Part shown: piece by piece, positions 1 to 8,954 of the stretch | Layout of the letters: the number at the start of each line of letters is the position of its first letter | Position numbering within the stretch: position 1 is the first letter of the stretch | Source: Actinomycetota bacterium | GTDB taxonomy: Bacteria; Actinomycetota; Acidimicrobiia; IMCC26256; PALSA-610 | Direction: 5' to 3' | Length of the DNA stretch: 64,000 bases | NCBI GenBank assembly: GCA_005779395.1 | Contig: SXJP01000040.1 | Coordinates: forward strand, 1 to 64,000 | Translations under genes and position numbers: made by a program | The notes under the pieces: model-generated | The model's database searches: none | What the model saw: only the letters and a program-made list of their open reading frames with translations | What the model was told of the DNA's origin: nothing

Positions 1-138
1 CGTCGCAGTCACATTCGGATTCCGATCAGCCAACACCCGCGTAATAGCCGCGGTAAGAGTCGTCTTCCCATGATCCACATGACCAATCGTCCCAATATTC
101 AAATGCGGTTTCGTCCGCTCAAACTTCGACTTAGCCAT
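1..138 (-). CDS. tuf: Elongation factor Tu, N-terminal part (cut by window edge)
   Basis: The minus strand opens with ATG at 138 and reads [20 protein letters not shown], followed by [13 protein letters not shown]. This is the EF-Tu start with its P-loop (GHVDHGKT), which binds GTP when the factor delivers aminoacyl-tRNA to the ribosome. Only the first 46 codons lie in the window and the rest continues beyond base 1. Purine-rich sequence precedes the start. Three tRNA genes lie just upstream, so this is a translation-related neighbourhood. Confidence 0.96.
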   Translation of the reverse strand, partial: MAKSKFERTKPHLNIGTIGHVDHGKTTLTAAITRVLADRNPNVTAT

Positions 139-187
139 CTTCTTCTCCGTGCTCTCGGTTTCTTCGTATTTCTTCTAGATCTAATTC

Positions 188-264
188 TGGTAGCGAGGGC
201 GGGAGTCGAACCCGCGACACCACGATTATGAGCCGTGTGCTCTAACCACCTGAGCTACCCCGCC
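188..264 (-). tRNA. tRNA-Met (anticodon CAT), elongator type
   Basis: A 77-nt cloverleaf on the minus strand starts GGCGGGGTAGC and has CAT in a seven-base anticodon loop. The T arm is GCGGG/CCCGC and CCA is encoded at the 3' end. The acceptor stem pairs fully if the G1-U72 and G5-U68 wobbles are allowed. The anticodon stem lacks the GGG/CCC run of initiators, so it reads as the elongator Met tRNA. Confidence 0.95.
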
Positions 265-270
265 ATTGGG

Positions 271-343
<73 letters not shown>

Positions 344-389
344 GGGCCGGGAGAGGTTACCTGAAAGACGCGATACCTTCTCAACCCGC

Positions 390-908
390 ATGAATAGTTC
401 TGAGCCGACCGAGGCCGCCATAACCATTCGCCTTGTTGCGCCAGGCGACGCCGAAGGAATTCGTGAGATCTATAACCGCGAGGTGATCGGCTCAACGATC
501 ACCTTTGACATGGTTGAGCGCACGTTGCCTGAGCAACTCGAGTGGATAGCCGACCACAGCGGTTCGTATCCGGCCCTCGTCGCTGTAGATGCAGCGGGCA
601 CTGTGCTCGGATTTGCTTCGCTGTCTGCCTATCGACCACGGCCGGCCTACGCGACGACTGTCGAGAACTCTGTATATGTCCACCAGGATGCGCGCCGAAC
701 CGGCCTTGGGTCACGACTCATGGCTGAGCTAATAGCGCTTGCGATAGCCCACGGGTTTCACTCAATGATTGCGCGCATCGTTGGCGACCACGATGCCTCA
801 ATAGCGATGCACGCTGCCCTCGGTTTCAAGCCAATCGGGCGCGAACACGAGGTTGGGCGCAAGTTCGGAACCTGGCTAGATGTGGTTTTGATGCAGCGGA
901 TGCTCTAA
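390..908 (+). CDS. GNAT-family N-acetyltransferase, phosphinothricin-acetyltransferase-like
   Basis: This 172-residue single-domain protein has the GNAT fold: N-terminal IRLVAPGDAEGIREIYN, a central strand VYVHQDARRTGLGSRLM carrying the acetyl-CoA pyrophosphate loop (RRTGLGSRL), and the C-terminal segment ALGFKPIGREHEVGRKFG. IYNREVIGSTITFD resembles the start of the PAT/MnaT subgroup, which acetylates amino groups of phosphinothricin, methionine sulfone or similar small amines. The substrate here is unknown. It sits between tRNA genes and seems monocistronic. No strong Shine-Dalgarno sequence precedes the ATG, so the start is only probable. Confidence 0.85.
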   Translation: MNSSEPTEAAITIRLVAPGDAEGIREIYNREVIGSTITFDMVERTLPEQLEWIADHSGSYPALVAVDAAGTVLGFASLSAYRPRPAYATTVENSVYVHQDARRTGLGSRLMAELIALAIAHGFHSMIARIVGDHDASIAMHAALGFKPIGREHEVGRKFGTWLDVVLMQRML

Positions 909-943
909 GACAATTGTCTCAGCGCATCCGCCACACCAATTTC

Positions 944-1028
944 TGGTGGGCCGGGTTGGATTCGAACCAACGTAGCGATACGCAACGGGTTTACAGCCCA
1001 TCCCCTTTGGCCACTCGGGTACCGACCC
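944..1028 (-). tRNA. tRNA-Tyr (anticodon GTA)
   Basis: This 85-nt class II tRNA on the minus strand has acceptor GGGTCGG pairing with CCGGCCC (one G-U pair), anticodon loop CTGTAAA giving GTA, a long variable arm, the T arm GTTGG/CCAAC and an encoded CCA. The long variable arm is the bacterial tRNA-Tyr form. Confidence 0.95.
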
Positions 1029-1086
1029 CAGAAGAGTGCGTACGATAGCAAGCTAACCCGTCTTTACTCTCTAGGAGCATCTGAGT

Positions 1087-1581
1087 ATGCCTACGTTCGA
1101 TGTCGTATCCGAAGTCGATATGCAAGAGGTCACTAACGCAGTCGATCAAGCCACCCGTGAACTCACCACTCGCTTCGACTTCAAAGGGACAGACAGCACC
1201 GTTGAGATAAACCCAAAGACCGGCGCTATTGATCTTGCTTCGGCAAGTGAAGAACGCCTAAAGGCTGTCGCTCAGGTGCTGGAAGAAAAGTTGGTACGCC
1301 GGAAGGTCTCGCTCAAGATCCTTGAGTACGGCAAGGTCGAAGAAGCAGCCAAGAACAGCGTGCGCCAGAGCTTGAAACTCACAGTAGGGATCTCTCAGGA
1401 CAAGGCCAAAGAGATCGGCAAGTTCCTAAAAGCAGATGGCCCTAAAGGCGTTTCATACCAGATTCAAGGCGACACGCTGCGCATCCAGGGCAAGAAGCGC
1501 GACGACCTTCAGGCCGCGATGGCATTGCTTCGCGAACACGATTTCGAGATCCCGCTCGAGTTCAAGAACTTCCGGGATTAA
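1087..1581 (+). CDS. yajQ: YajQ-family nucleotide-binding protein
   Basis: The 164-residue product matches YajQ end to end: start MPTFDVVSEVDMQEVTNAVD, then TRFDFKGTDSTVEI, and the C-terminal FKNFRD ending. Two ferredoxin-like RNA/nucleotide-binding folds are expected. Family members bind RNA or nucleotides, and a Xanthomonas homologue was shown to bind cyclic di-GMP. Whether this one does is not visible from the sequence. AGGAGCATCTGAGT precedes the ATG and gives a good ribosome site. The gene is followed at once by a hairpin and faces the pilin gene. Confidence 0.93.
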   Translation: MPTFDVVSEVDMQEVTNAVDQATRELTTRFDFKGTDSTVEINPKTGAIDLASASEERLKAVAQVLEEKLVRRKVSLKILEYGKVEEAAKNSVRQSLKLTVGISQDKAKEIGKFLKADGPKGVSYQIQGDTLRIQGKKRDDLQAAMALLREHDFEIPLEFKNFRD

Positions 1582-1585
1582 GGGA

Positions 1586-1611
1586 TGTGGCCCCCGCAAG
1601 CGAGGGCCACA
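1586..1611. terminator. Bidirectional hairpin between yajQ and pilA
   Basis: TGTGGCCC and GGGCCACA form a perfect 8-bp stem around a 10-base loop, 4 bp after the yajQ stop and 19 bp after the pilin stop on the other strand. There is no clear U-run on either side, so termination is inferred from position between convergent genes. Confidence 0.6.
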
Positions 1612-1630
1612 CATCTAGCTGAATTCACTT

Positions 1631-1984
1631 TTAAGCGCAGTCGCCGATCGCCGTGAACTGAGGCACGTGAGCCGTATAGGTCCATGTGTGATACTCAGAT
1701 GTTTCATTGAGGAAAGTAGGCACAAGAGCGGCTGAGTTCGGGTCGTCTGTACCTGAATGGCCATCGAGTGCCCTGTAAGCCTCAATAGCAGCCTGGATCG
1801 TCTGTTTGTCTGCCTTGCACGCTGAGGTGGTCCCTCGGTCACTGATACCGCTCACCGAGAAGATGACTACTGCGGCCAGGATGCCGAGGATCACGATCAC
1901 TACTAATAGTTCTACGAGCGTGAAACCCTTTTCGAGAACGTTCTTGTCGTCCCAGCCCTTTGTTGCTTTTAGATGCTTAAGCAT
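1631..1984 (-). CDS. pilA: Type IV pilin / prepilin (PilA-like)
   Basis: The class III signal is textbook: a short charged leader ending in EKG, then FTLVELLVVIVILGILAAVV with Glu at +5 of the mature protein, so prepilin peptidase would cut between G and F. The soluble domain is short (about 85 residues) and holds two Cys that may form a disulfide (TSACKAD and the terminal GDCA). I take the ATG at 1984 (117 aa) because AAAGGA lies 6 bases before it. An in-frame ATG 15 bases upstream has no ribosome site. It is the last gene of pilB-pilC-pilA and is separated from pilC by a hairpin-rich leader that could raise pilin output. Confidence 0.93.
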   Translation of the reverse strand: MLKHLKATKGWDDKNVLEKGFTLVELLVVIVILGILAAVVIFSVSGISDRGTTSACKADKQTIQAAIEAYRALDGHSGTDDPNSAALVPTFLNETSEYHTWTYTAHVPQFTAIGDCA

Positions 1985-1999
1985 GATGAATCCTTTCAT

Positions 2000-2139
2000 C
2001 TGTTTTGGCCAGCCCGGCTGGCGATCTAGGTGTCCGGGCTAGGCCCGATCCGGCGTCCGGTCATTGGACTATATGTCTATTCGGCGACAGACACTACGTC
2101 CTGAGTAGGTCTTTTGGCCCTTTGTCCAAAAGGTCACAT
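2000..2139 (-). promoter_or_regulatory. Hairpin-rich leader between pilC and pilA
   Basis: This 140-bp spacer is far longer than the other gaps in the operon. On the minus strand it can form successive hairpins: CTTTTGG/CCAAAAG with an 8-base loop, CTAC/GTAG, TGTCT/AGACA, CGGGC/GCCCG around CTA, and CCAGC/GCTGG around CGG. No U-run follows the first hairpin. It may be a pilin 5' UTR with its own promoter, an RNA processing or stabilising region, or a ligand-sensing RNA. I could not match it to a named riboswitch. Confidence 0.5.
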
Positions 2140-3345
2140 TTACATGGACTTGGCGCCGAGCACTCCGTACATGGCCGAGATCAGTGCAACGGCAACGAAA
2201 CCAACGACTACACCCATAGCGATAATGACCGCTGGCTCGAACAGGGTCGTCAATTTCTTGAGTTTGAACTCAACCTCCCGGCCGTAATAGTCCGAGCAAT
2301 TAGCTAGTTGCCGGTCGAGGCTCCCTGTGCCTTCGCCGATCCGGATCATCTGCACAGCAGCATTCGGGAACAAACCACTATCGGCAATTGGGGCGGCGAT
2401 GCCGTCGCCTTCGATCATTCTTTCTTTCACAACACCGAGGCCTGAAGCGAACACCGAGTTGTTGGTCGCGATGATCGCCGTAGCCATCGCATCTGGAAGC
2501 GGAACCCCCGCGCCAGCCATCGCCCCCAAGATGCGGGTTAGCCGTTCGACGACAGCGAGACGCACAATCTCGCCGATGAGGGGGACTCGTAGCAGCCACC
2601 TGTCCTTGAATGCCTTGCCTTGCTCTGTGGTCCGCATGAGATAGACGCACACACCAAGACCAAGAAACAGCAACACAACGAGATACCAAAAGTTCTCCAT
2701 GAAGCTTGAAAGTCCGAGCAGCATCCGCGTTGGCAGTGGAAGTTCGCGGTCAAGTTCCTTGAAGAAATCTGCAAACTTCGGCAAGACAAATATCGCCATT
2801 GCAGCCATTGTGCAGATCGACATCACCAAGATCACCGCTGGGTAGGTGAGCGCTGACTTCACCTTCTGGCGCGACTCGTGATCACGATCTACATAGCCAG
2901 CAAGTTGATCGAGTGCTGTGTCCAATTGACCAGTGAGTTCTGCTGCCCGCAAGATTCCGACGTAGTACGGCGGGAACACATTTGAATGATCTGCGACAGC
3001 ATCGGAGAAGGGCACTCCGTTTTCGATCTCTTCGCGAATGGCACCGACGATTTTTTGGAACCGTTTGTTGTCTGTGCCTTGCTCCACTACTTCGAGCGCG
3101 TCGCGAATGGAAAGACCAGACCTAGCGAACGCCGCGATCTGGCGCGAGAAATGCATGATCTCTGTTGGAGCGACGCGCTGCGGTGTGATCTCTATTCGCG
3201 AAAACTGTTTCGGTTCGCTGACGGACTCGACCTCGTAGTTCTCCGCCAAAAGTTGCCATCGCAAGGCTTCTTCTGTGAGCGCATCCCTCTTGCCCTTGTG
3301 CTTCTTGCCTTCTGAATCGCGAACTACATACTTAAACGTGGCCAT
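2140..3345 (-). CDS. pilC: Type IV pilus inner-membrane platform protein PilC (GspF family)
   Basis: This 401-residue protein has the two repeated GspF domains: the first around residues 65-190 (MHFSRQIAAFARSGLSIRDA) and the second around 265-390 (LTRILGAMAGAGVPLPDA, then MIRIGEGTGSLDRQL). Three hydrophobic helices lie near 165-190, 215-235 and 370-395. PilC anchors the PilB ATPase to the membrane during pilus assembly. AAAGGAAG precedes the ATG at a suitable distance, and the gene follows pilB after 15 bp. The N-terminal segment MATFKYVVRDSEGKKHKGK is typical of the family. Confidence 0.95.
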   Translation of the reverse strand: MATFKYVVRDSEGKKHKGKRDALTEEALRWQLLAENYEVESVSEPKQFSRIEITPQRVAPTEIMHFSRQIAAFARSGLSIRDALEVVEQGTDNKRFQKIVGAIREEIENGVPFSDAVADHSNVFPPYYVGILRAAELTGQLDTALDQLAGYVDRDHESRQKVKSALTYPAVILVMSICTMAAMAIFVLPKFADFFKELDRELPLPTRMLLGLSSFMENFWYLVVLLFLGLGVCVYLMRTTEQGKAFKDRWLLRVPLIGEIVRLAVVERLTRILGAMAGAGVPLPDAMATAIIATNNSVFASGLGVVKERMIEGDGIAAPIADSGLFPNAAVQMIRIGEGTGSLDRQLANCSDYYGREVEFKLKKLTTLFEPAVIIAMGVVVGFVAVALISAMYGVLGAKSM

Positions 3346-3360
3346 CGGTAATGCTTCCTT

Positions 3361-5184
3361 TCATAGGAGACTCACGGTGCGTAAGACTTCTGCGAGCGTT
3401 GTCTGATCCTGAGTAATGAGTTCGATGCCTTGGGCGCGGAGCGTGTCCATGCCTTGGGTTAGTGCGAGTTTGCGGATCTCGTCTTTCGGTGCCTGCGACA
3501 CGATCAGTTGCTTCATGCCATCGGTGATGTACAAGACCTCGTAGATTCCGATGCGCTCGTAGTAGCCGGTGCCCCCACAGAAGTTGCACCCTGCACCGGC
3601 TACAAACTTGGTTTTTGTTGGACTGCCACCACTGCTCAGAAAGAACGAAAGTTCCTCTGCCGTAGGCATATATGGACCGACACAGTGAGGACAAACTCTG
3701 CGTAAGAGACGTTGGCCAACTACGCCTAACAAAGAGGACGCGATGAGGAAGGGCTCGATCCCCATATCCATAAATCGGTGCAGCGCACTCACAGAGTCGG
3801 TTGCGTGTAACGACGTAAGAACGAAGTGACCAGTGAGAGCGGCTTGGGTTGCAATCCTCGCCGTTTCGATATCGCGAATCTCGCCGACGAGAATCACATC
3901 AGGGTCCTGGCGCAATACCGAGCGCAGTCCCGTAGCGAAAGTGATGCCAGCAGCAGCGTTGGTTTGGATCTGCGTGATGCCTGGGTAGACGTACTCCACA
4001 GGGTCTTCGATAGTTGTGATGTTTGTTGAGTCGGAGATGATCTCGGCCACCGTGGCATACAGCGTGGTGGTCTTTCCTGATCCTGTAGGACCAGCGCACA
4101 CGACCATGCCGTGCGGGCTGCGGATCATGTCTCTGTACAACTTCGCTGCTTCTGGACGCATGCCGAGTTCACCGAGGAAATACAGCGCCCTCGCTTTGTC
4201 GAGCAACCGGAGCACACACTTTTCACCGAACACTGTTCCAGCGGTACTCACGCGCACATCGAGTTCTCTGCCTTGGACTATGACCTGGAACTGACCATCC
4301 TGCGGTCGGCGACGTTCGACGATGTTCATGTCGGCCATGACCTTCACCCGTGAAAGTAACGACTGGGTCATGGACGACGGCAAGTTGAGGACCTCGTGCA
4401 ACGCACCATCGGTACGTACACGTACCCGAAGTCGATCTTGTTGTGGCTCGATGTGCACGTCGGAGGCGCGATCACGCACCGCCTGTTCAAGAATCAGGTT
4501 CACTACCTGAACGACTGGAGCGCTCTCATCGACGACATCGACCCCTGCGGGATGAATTTCGACATCTCTCTTACGGGCTTCGGCGCGCGCTTGAAAGACC
4601 CGAATCGCATCGCCGACTTTGGCCGTTGAGTTGTACGCCTTGTTGATCGAGAGTTCGATGTCCGTGACATCTGCCACAACGAGTCGTACAGGAAACTGTA
4701 GAACCTCAATGAGCTTGTGCTGAATGTTCATCGCGAGTGGGTCAGCGACCGCTACCTCTATGCGCGCTCCATTGCGTCGTATCGGGATGGCATGGAGTTC
4801 GCGCGCAATCTTTTCGGGGAGGGTTGCCACAACTTCTGGGTTGAGCTCGATGTGGCGTAGGTCGACGACCTCTAAGTTGAGTTGCTCTGCTAGCACCGTG
4901 GCAAGTGCGCGCTCATTTAGATACCCGAGCGCAACTAGTTGATGGCCGAGACGCTGACCAGTCTCCTTTTGGAGCGCCACAGCCGTCGCGACCTGTTCTG
5001 CGGTTACCAAACCGTGACGCTCTAAAAGATCGCCGAGCCGAATCCCTTTGTGCTGAGGGCCTTCTTCTCCGGTGTGTGCCGAGTGCATTTGGGTCGCCGA
5101 AAGGCTGCCTTTACGGACCGCGTTGGGAGCAACGATCGACGCTTTCGGTTCGTCTTCGTCGCGCCGTAGTCGGCGAATCGCCAT
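3361..5184 (-). CDS. pilB: Type IV pilus assembly ATPase PilB (GspE family) with two MshEN motifs
   Basis: This 607-residue ATPase powers pilin polymerisation. It carries the Walker A GPTGSGKTTTLY, the Asp box TIEDPVEY, Walker B DPDVILVGEIRD, the His box TGHFVLTSLHATD, and a four-Cys zinc site (CPHC and CNFC). The N-terminal domain has two tandem copies of the MshEN cyclic-di-GMP-binding pattern, at residues 49-72 and 78-101 (RLGHQLVALGYLNERALATV with a final Gln at 101). Binding of c-di-GMP is therefore likely but untested. GGAGG sits 7 bases before the ATG. It is the first gene of pilB-pilC-pilA. No retraction ATPase is seen in the window. Confidence 0.96.
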   Translation of the reverse strand: MAIRRLRRDEDEPKASIVAPNAVRKGSLSATQMHSAHTGEEGPQHKGIRLGDLLERHGLVTAEQVATAVALQKETGQRLGHQLVALGYLNERALATVLAEQLNLEVVDLRHIELNPEVVATLPEKIARELHAIPIRRNGARIEVAVADPLAMNIQHKLIEVLQFPVRLVVADVTDIELSINKAYNSTAKVGDAIRVFQARAEARKRDVEIHPAGVDVVDESAPVVQVVNLILEQAVRDRASDVHIEPQQDRLRVRVRTDGALHEVLNLPSSMTQSLLSRVKVMADMNIVERRRPQDGQFQVIVQGRELDVRVSTAGTVFGEKCVLRLLDKARALYFLGELGMRPEAAKLYRDMIRSPHGMVVCAGPTGSGKTTTLYATVAEIISDSTNITTIEDPVEYVYPGITQIQTNAAAGITFATGLRSVLRQDPDVILVGEIRDIETARIATQAALTGHFVLTSLHATDSVSALHRFMDMGIEPFLIASSLLGVVGQRLLRRVCPHCVGPYMPTAEELSFFLSSGGSPTKTKFVAGAGCNFCGGTGYYERIGIYEVLYITDGMKQLIVSQAPKDEIRKLALTQGMDTLRAQGIELITQDQTTLAEVLRTVSLL

Positions 5185-5297
5185 GCCTTGTCCTCCAGAG
5201 CTCTACGAGGCTCATCGGCAGGATATTTCGTCTGCGTAACCATTATTTCATCTAGTGACGCGGAACTGCCAGACGCGGCGGCATTTTTGCGATGCTC

Positions 5298-5792
5298 TTA
5301 CTCGTAGTAACCGGAATGGATGTAGAGAGTCGGGATCCGCTCATGGCGGAACATCGCGACGTTCTTAGGGTCATCCTCTATTGCCATCTCAAGATCAAAG
5401 CCATAGCGACGGAGATCGTGCACTGATCCCTGCTTGAAATCGCTAGCAATCTCATAGCCGCCGAACTCGCGCATCACGAGGAGATCCCAACGGATCTTGT
5501 AGTGACGAATCCAGGCTTCTGTGAGGTGATGAACCCGGTGCGGGCGCGCTGTCAGCAAGATCACAGTCAATTCTGGGTCAAGCAGATCGAGCAGACGCTT
5601 GACCTCATCGATGACAAGGTCTTCACCGCAGGCGTCGAAGAACGAACGCCAGTCGGGTCGCGGCGATTCGAGGTAGTGCTGGCGGGTTGACGCGTCAGAG
5701 AGCACACCATCGATATCGACTATCACCGACCTGCCGGGCGCGACGGGTGCATCCTTCCAAGTCCAGTTATCTGGGCAAAATTGCAGAGTCAC
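5298..5792 (-). CDS. HAD-superfamily phosphatase, polynucleotide-kinase-phosphatase-like
   Basis: The 164-residue protein has the HAD motifs in order: VDIDGVLSDAS (nucleophile Asp and second Asp), VILLTARP (motif II Thr), and IEDDPKNVAMF (motif IV acids). The size and the short helical cap fit the PNK-phosphatase/acid-phosphatase-like subgroup that removes phosphate from nucleic acid ends or nucleotides. The actual substrate is not known. The start is a GTG, 7 bp after the stop of acetyl-CoA synthetase, so the two are probably co-transcribed. Confidence 0.75.
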   Translation of the reverse strand: MTLQFCPDNWTWKDAPVAPGRSVIVDIDGVLSDASTRQHYLESPRPDWRSFFDACGEDLVIDEVKRLLDLLDPELTVILLTARPHRVHHLTEAWIRHYKIRWDLLVMREFGGYEIASDFKQGSVHDLRRYGFDLEMAIEDDPKNVAMFRHERIPTLYIHSGYYE

Positions 5793-5799
5793 CCGTGGA

Positions 5800-7755
5800 T
5801 CAGTCCTCTGCCGGGGCAGTGTCGAGATATCGCTGTTTGATGCTTGCGACTATTCCAGGATCGGCGAGCGTCGTTGTGTCACCGAGAGCCTTGTCTTCTG
5901 CGACATCTCTCAACAACCTGCGCATGATCTTGCCAGAGCGAGTCTTGGGGAGTTCATCTGTGAACAGCACCGACTTCGGTTTTGCGATGGGGCCTATGAG
6001 CTTGACTACATGGCTCCGCAGGTCTTCGACCAAGGCCGCGGATGCCTCGATTCCGTTACGTAAAGTAACGAACGCAGCTATCGCCTCTCCGGTCGTGTCG
6101 TCCTTCTTGCCAACGACTGCCGCTTCTGCGACTGCATGGTGATCGACGAGAGCGCTCTCAACCTCTGTTGTAGAAATGTTGTGGCCGGATACCAGCATGA
6201 TGTCGTCGACACGGCCGAGAAGCCAGTAGTAGCCATCCTCGTCGCGCTTGGCACCATCGCCAGCGAAATACTTGCCCTCGTAGGTACCCCAATAAGTTTT
6301 TTCGTATCGCTCAGGGTCTCGCCATATGCCTCGCAGCATCGAAGGCCACGGTTGCGTTAGCACCAAGAAACCGCCTCCTGGAGTCCCGACAGGTTGGCCC
6401 GCTTCATCGACTATGTCGACACCGATTCCCGGCAAGGGGAAGGTCGCGCTCCCCGGCTTTAGGGTTGTTGCGCCAGGAAGCGCACTAATCATGATGGCGC
6501 CAGTCTCTGTCTGCCACCACGTGTCGACGACGGGACACTTGCTGCCGCCAATGTGTTCTTGATACCAGATCCATGCCTCGGGATTGATTGGCTCGCCGAC
6601 CGTGCCAATAAGCAACAAGCTGCTCAGGTCGTGCTTGGCCGGCAGATCGTCGCCCCACTTCATGAACGTGCGGATTGCAGTAGGAGCCGTATAGAACTTG
6701 GTTACCCCGTACTTCGCGATAGTCGACCAGAATCGATCACGCTCAGGGAAGTCGGGGGTGCCCTCGTAGATCACGCTCGTGGCAGCGTTAGCTAACGGGC
6801 CGTAAACGATGTAGCTATGGCCAGTTACCCATCCACAGTCAGCCGTACACCAGTACACATCGGTCTCGGGATGCAGATCGAAGACATACTTGTGCGTGAA
6901 CGCAACCTGCGTGAGGTAACCGCCTGTCGTGTGCATGATGCCTTTGGGCTTGCCTGTCGTGCCGCTCGTATAGAGAATGAACAACAGGTCTTCTGCATCC
7001 ATGACTGCTGGCTCGCACTGCGTGCTCTGACTCGCAACCTTCTCGTGCCACCAGTGGTCACGCCCATCTTTCATCGCGATGTCGTGGGCTGTGCGACGCA
7101 CGACGAGCGTATTAGCGATACTCGGACAGTTGGCGAGTGCTTCATCTGCAATTGCCTTGAGATCGACGATGCTGCCGCGCCGCCACGCCCCATCACAGGT
7201 GATGAGCGCCACGGCCTCGGCATCATTGACGCGGTCGCGGAGCGATGCGCTCGTGAAACCGCCGAACACGACGGAGTGCGCAGCGCCTATGCGCGCGCAC
7301 GCCAGCATTGCGACAGCTAGCTCGGGAACCATACCCATGTAGATCGCTACGCGGTCTCCCTTCTTGACGCCGAGCTCATGTAGTGCATTCGCGCAACGGC
7401 AAACCTCGTCGAGAAGATCTTTGTATGTAATCGAACGAGAATCGCCCGGCTCGCCTTCCCAAAGGTAGGCAACTCGATCGCCGAGACCACTAGCTACGTG
7501 ACGGTCGAGGCAGTTGTAGCTGACGTTGAGCTTTCCGCCGACAAACCACTTCGCGTATGGGAGTTCCCACTCGCAGATGTCGGTCCATTCCTCGAACCAG
7601 TCGAGCTCGAGTGCCTGATCAGACCAGAACTGCTGCGAGTCGTAATCGGCTTCGTCATAAAGGAAAGGGCTAATGCATAGCGACTGTTTCTTGAATGCTG
7701 CCGATGGCACAAAACTGCGGGATTCAACCAGGAGACCTTCGAGCGCTTCAGCCAT
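5800..7755 (-). CDS. acs: Acetyl-CoA synthetase (AMP-forming)
   Basis: At 651 residues this is the full family length. The ATP/AMP P-loop [18 protein letters not shown], the aromatic-rich [16 protein letters not shown] segment, the [10 protein letters not shown] adenylate motif, and the C-terminal [11 protein letters not shown], whose Lys is the known acetylation and catalytic residue, are all present. It turns acetate, ATP and CoA into acetyl-CoA in the cytoplasm, allowing growth on acetate or its recycling. The start MAEALEGLL is an ATG. The HAD phosphatase follows closely. Confidence 0.97.
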   Translation of the reverse strand: MAEALEGLLVESRSFVPSAAFKKQSLCISPFLYDEADYDSQQFWSDQALELDWFEEWTDICEWELPYAKWFVGGKLNVSYNCLDRHVASGLGDRVAYLWEGEPGDSRSITYKDLLDEVCRCANALHELGVKKGDRVAIYMGMVPELAVAMLACARIGAAHSVVFGGFTSASLRDRVNDAEAVALITCDGAWRRGSIVDLKAIADEALANCPSIANTLVVRRTAHDIAMKDGRDHWWHEKVASQSTQCEPAVMDAEDLLFILYTSGTTGKPKGIMHTTGGYLTQVAFTHKYVFDLHPETDVYWCTADCGWVTGHSYIVYGPLANAATSVIYEGTPDFPERDRFWSTIAKYGVTKFYTAPTAIRTFMKWGDDLPAKHDLSSLLLIGTVGEPINPEAWIWYQEHIGGSKCPVVDTWWQTETGAIMISALPGATTLKPGSATFPLPGIGVDIVDEAGQPVGTPGGGFLVLTQPWPSMLRGIWRDPERYEKTYWGTYEGKYFAGDGAKRDEDGYYWLLGRVDDIMLVSGHNISTTEVESALVDHHAVAEAAVVGKKDDTTGEAIAAFVTLRNGIEASAALVEDLRSHVVKLIGPIAKPKSVLFTDELPKTRSGKIMRRLLRDVAEDKALGDTTTLADPGIVASIKQRYLDTAPAED

Positions 7756-7796
7756 AGGACAGCAATCTACCGAAGGGCGATGGTTCTAGCCCATGC

Positions 7797-8954
7797 TCAA
7801 GATCTTCTCGTTGTACTAGTCGTAAACACCGTGAAGTTTCCGAGACTCGCGACACTGCTCTGGTCAAGCAATATGGCAGCCTGGCTTGCTCGGCTCTTTG
7901 CTTCCAACGCTCCGATGTCAGGGTTGCTCGCCTTTGACTCCCAAATACGGGTGCCTTCCTCGACAAGGTCGTGAATACCAAGATCGCTCAACCAAGATGC
8001 TTGCGACGTGCGCTCTATGCGACCAAAACCGCACGCCGTTGCCGCTGCTTCGACGTGCTCAACGACAACATCCGCGGTGATGTCCACCTCACCGGGAAAC
8101 AGAAACGGATCGTTGCCGCGTACCTGCTCGCGATAAGTACGTAGCCATCCATTACCTCGGTTCAAAAGCTCGTTCGCCTCGACGCAGTAGTCGATCAGGA
8201 TCATCGAGCCACGGCGCAAAAGCCGTGATGCTTCTTCGAAGAACGAGTTAATGCCATTCGGCATAGGGACGGTGCTGCCAGCGTCGATGTGCACATCGCC
8301 GAGAGCCATGAAAGCCTCGACGGCGCCAGGGTTAGCGAGGGGCACGCGCATTTGTTCGAGGTTCGGGCCGACGCGCACCTCTAAGAATTTTTCTCCGTCG
8401 AACTCAGCCAACCCGAACACCAAGTTGTCTAGAAGTTCGTTGGCTAGCACTATGCCTTCGATCGATGTTGCCGGGAGTTCAGAAAGGCTCGTGACGATCG
8501 GGCCGGTTAGCGCTACAAGTTCTGGCGCGCCGTCGGCATCAACAATCTCGCACGGACCGAGTGCCTCTTCTGGTGGTTCTATAGACAAGTGGTCGTGCTG
8601 TTCGGCGCGCAACGCATCAGAGATCTCTACGAGCACATATCGCAGTGCCTTAGCGCACTCAGGCGACGCTCGCAAAACTTCCTTAGCTAAGCGGCCATTG
8701 CCAGCGCCAACTTCGACAACCACGAACGGATCGGGTTCGCCAAGTAATCGCCATTCCCGATCGATCGCTCGAGCGACGATCGCTCCAAACAGCGGACCTA
8801 CATGTGGACTAGTCCGAAAGTCGTGCCCAACACCTCGACCGCGATTGAAGAATCCCTGCGGGCTATACAGCGCTAACTCCAAATAGCGGTCGAATGAGAT
8901 CGACCCGAGGCGCGTTGCCTCCGCGCGAATTAGATCAGCCGGCAGTTGTGACAA
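7797..8954 (-). CDS. SAM-dependent methyltransferase of the MidA/NDUFAF7 (DUF185) family
   Basis: This 385-residue protein has the family start DLIRAEATRLGSISFDRYLE, the segment SPQGFFNRG, the SAM-binding loop VVEVGAGNGRLAKEVL and ILIDYCV further on. In mitochondria NDUFAF7 dimethylates an Arg of the NuoD homologue during early complex I assembly. Here the gene starts with TTG at 8954, 20 bp inside the end of nuoN, so it is translationally linked to the 11-gene complex I operon. A role in assembling that complex is an inference from family and position. Confidence 0.83.
   Translation of the reverse strand: MSQLPADLIRAEATRLGSISFDRYLELALYSPQGFFNRGRGVGHDFRTSPHVGPLFGAIVARAIDREWRLLGEPDPFVVVEVGAGNGRLAKEVLRASPECAKALRYVLVEISDALRAEQHDHLSIEPPEEALGPCEIVDADGAPELVALTGPIVTSLSELPATSIEGIVLANELLDNLVFGLAEFDGEKFLEVRVGPNLEQMRVPLANPGAVEAFMALGDVHIDAGSTVPMPNGINSFFEEASRLLRRGSMILIDYCVEANELLNRGNGWLRTYREQVRGNDPFLFPGEVDITADVVVEHVEAAATACGFGRIERTSQASWLSDLGIHDLVEEGTRIWESKASNPDIGALEAKSRASQAAILLDQSSVASLGNFTVFTTSTTRRS

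Noticed and set aside
2000..2139. Cyclic-di-GMP-I (GEMM) riboswitch before pilA
   Set aside because: The CACAGGGCAAACC and GACGCAAAGCC core elements are not present, though hairpins exist.
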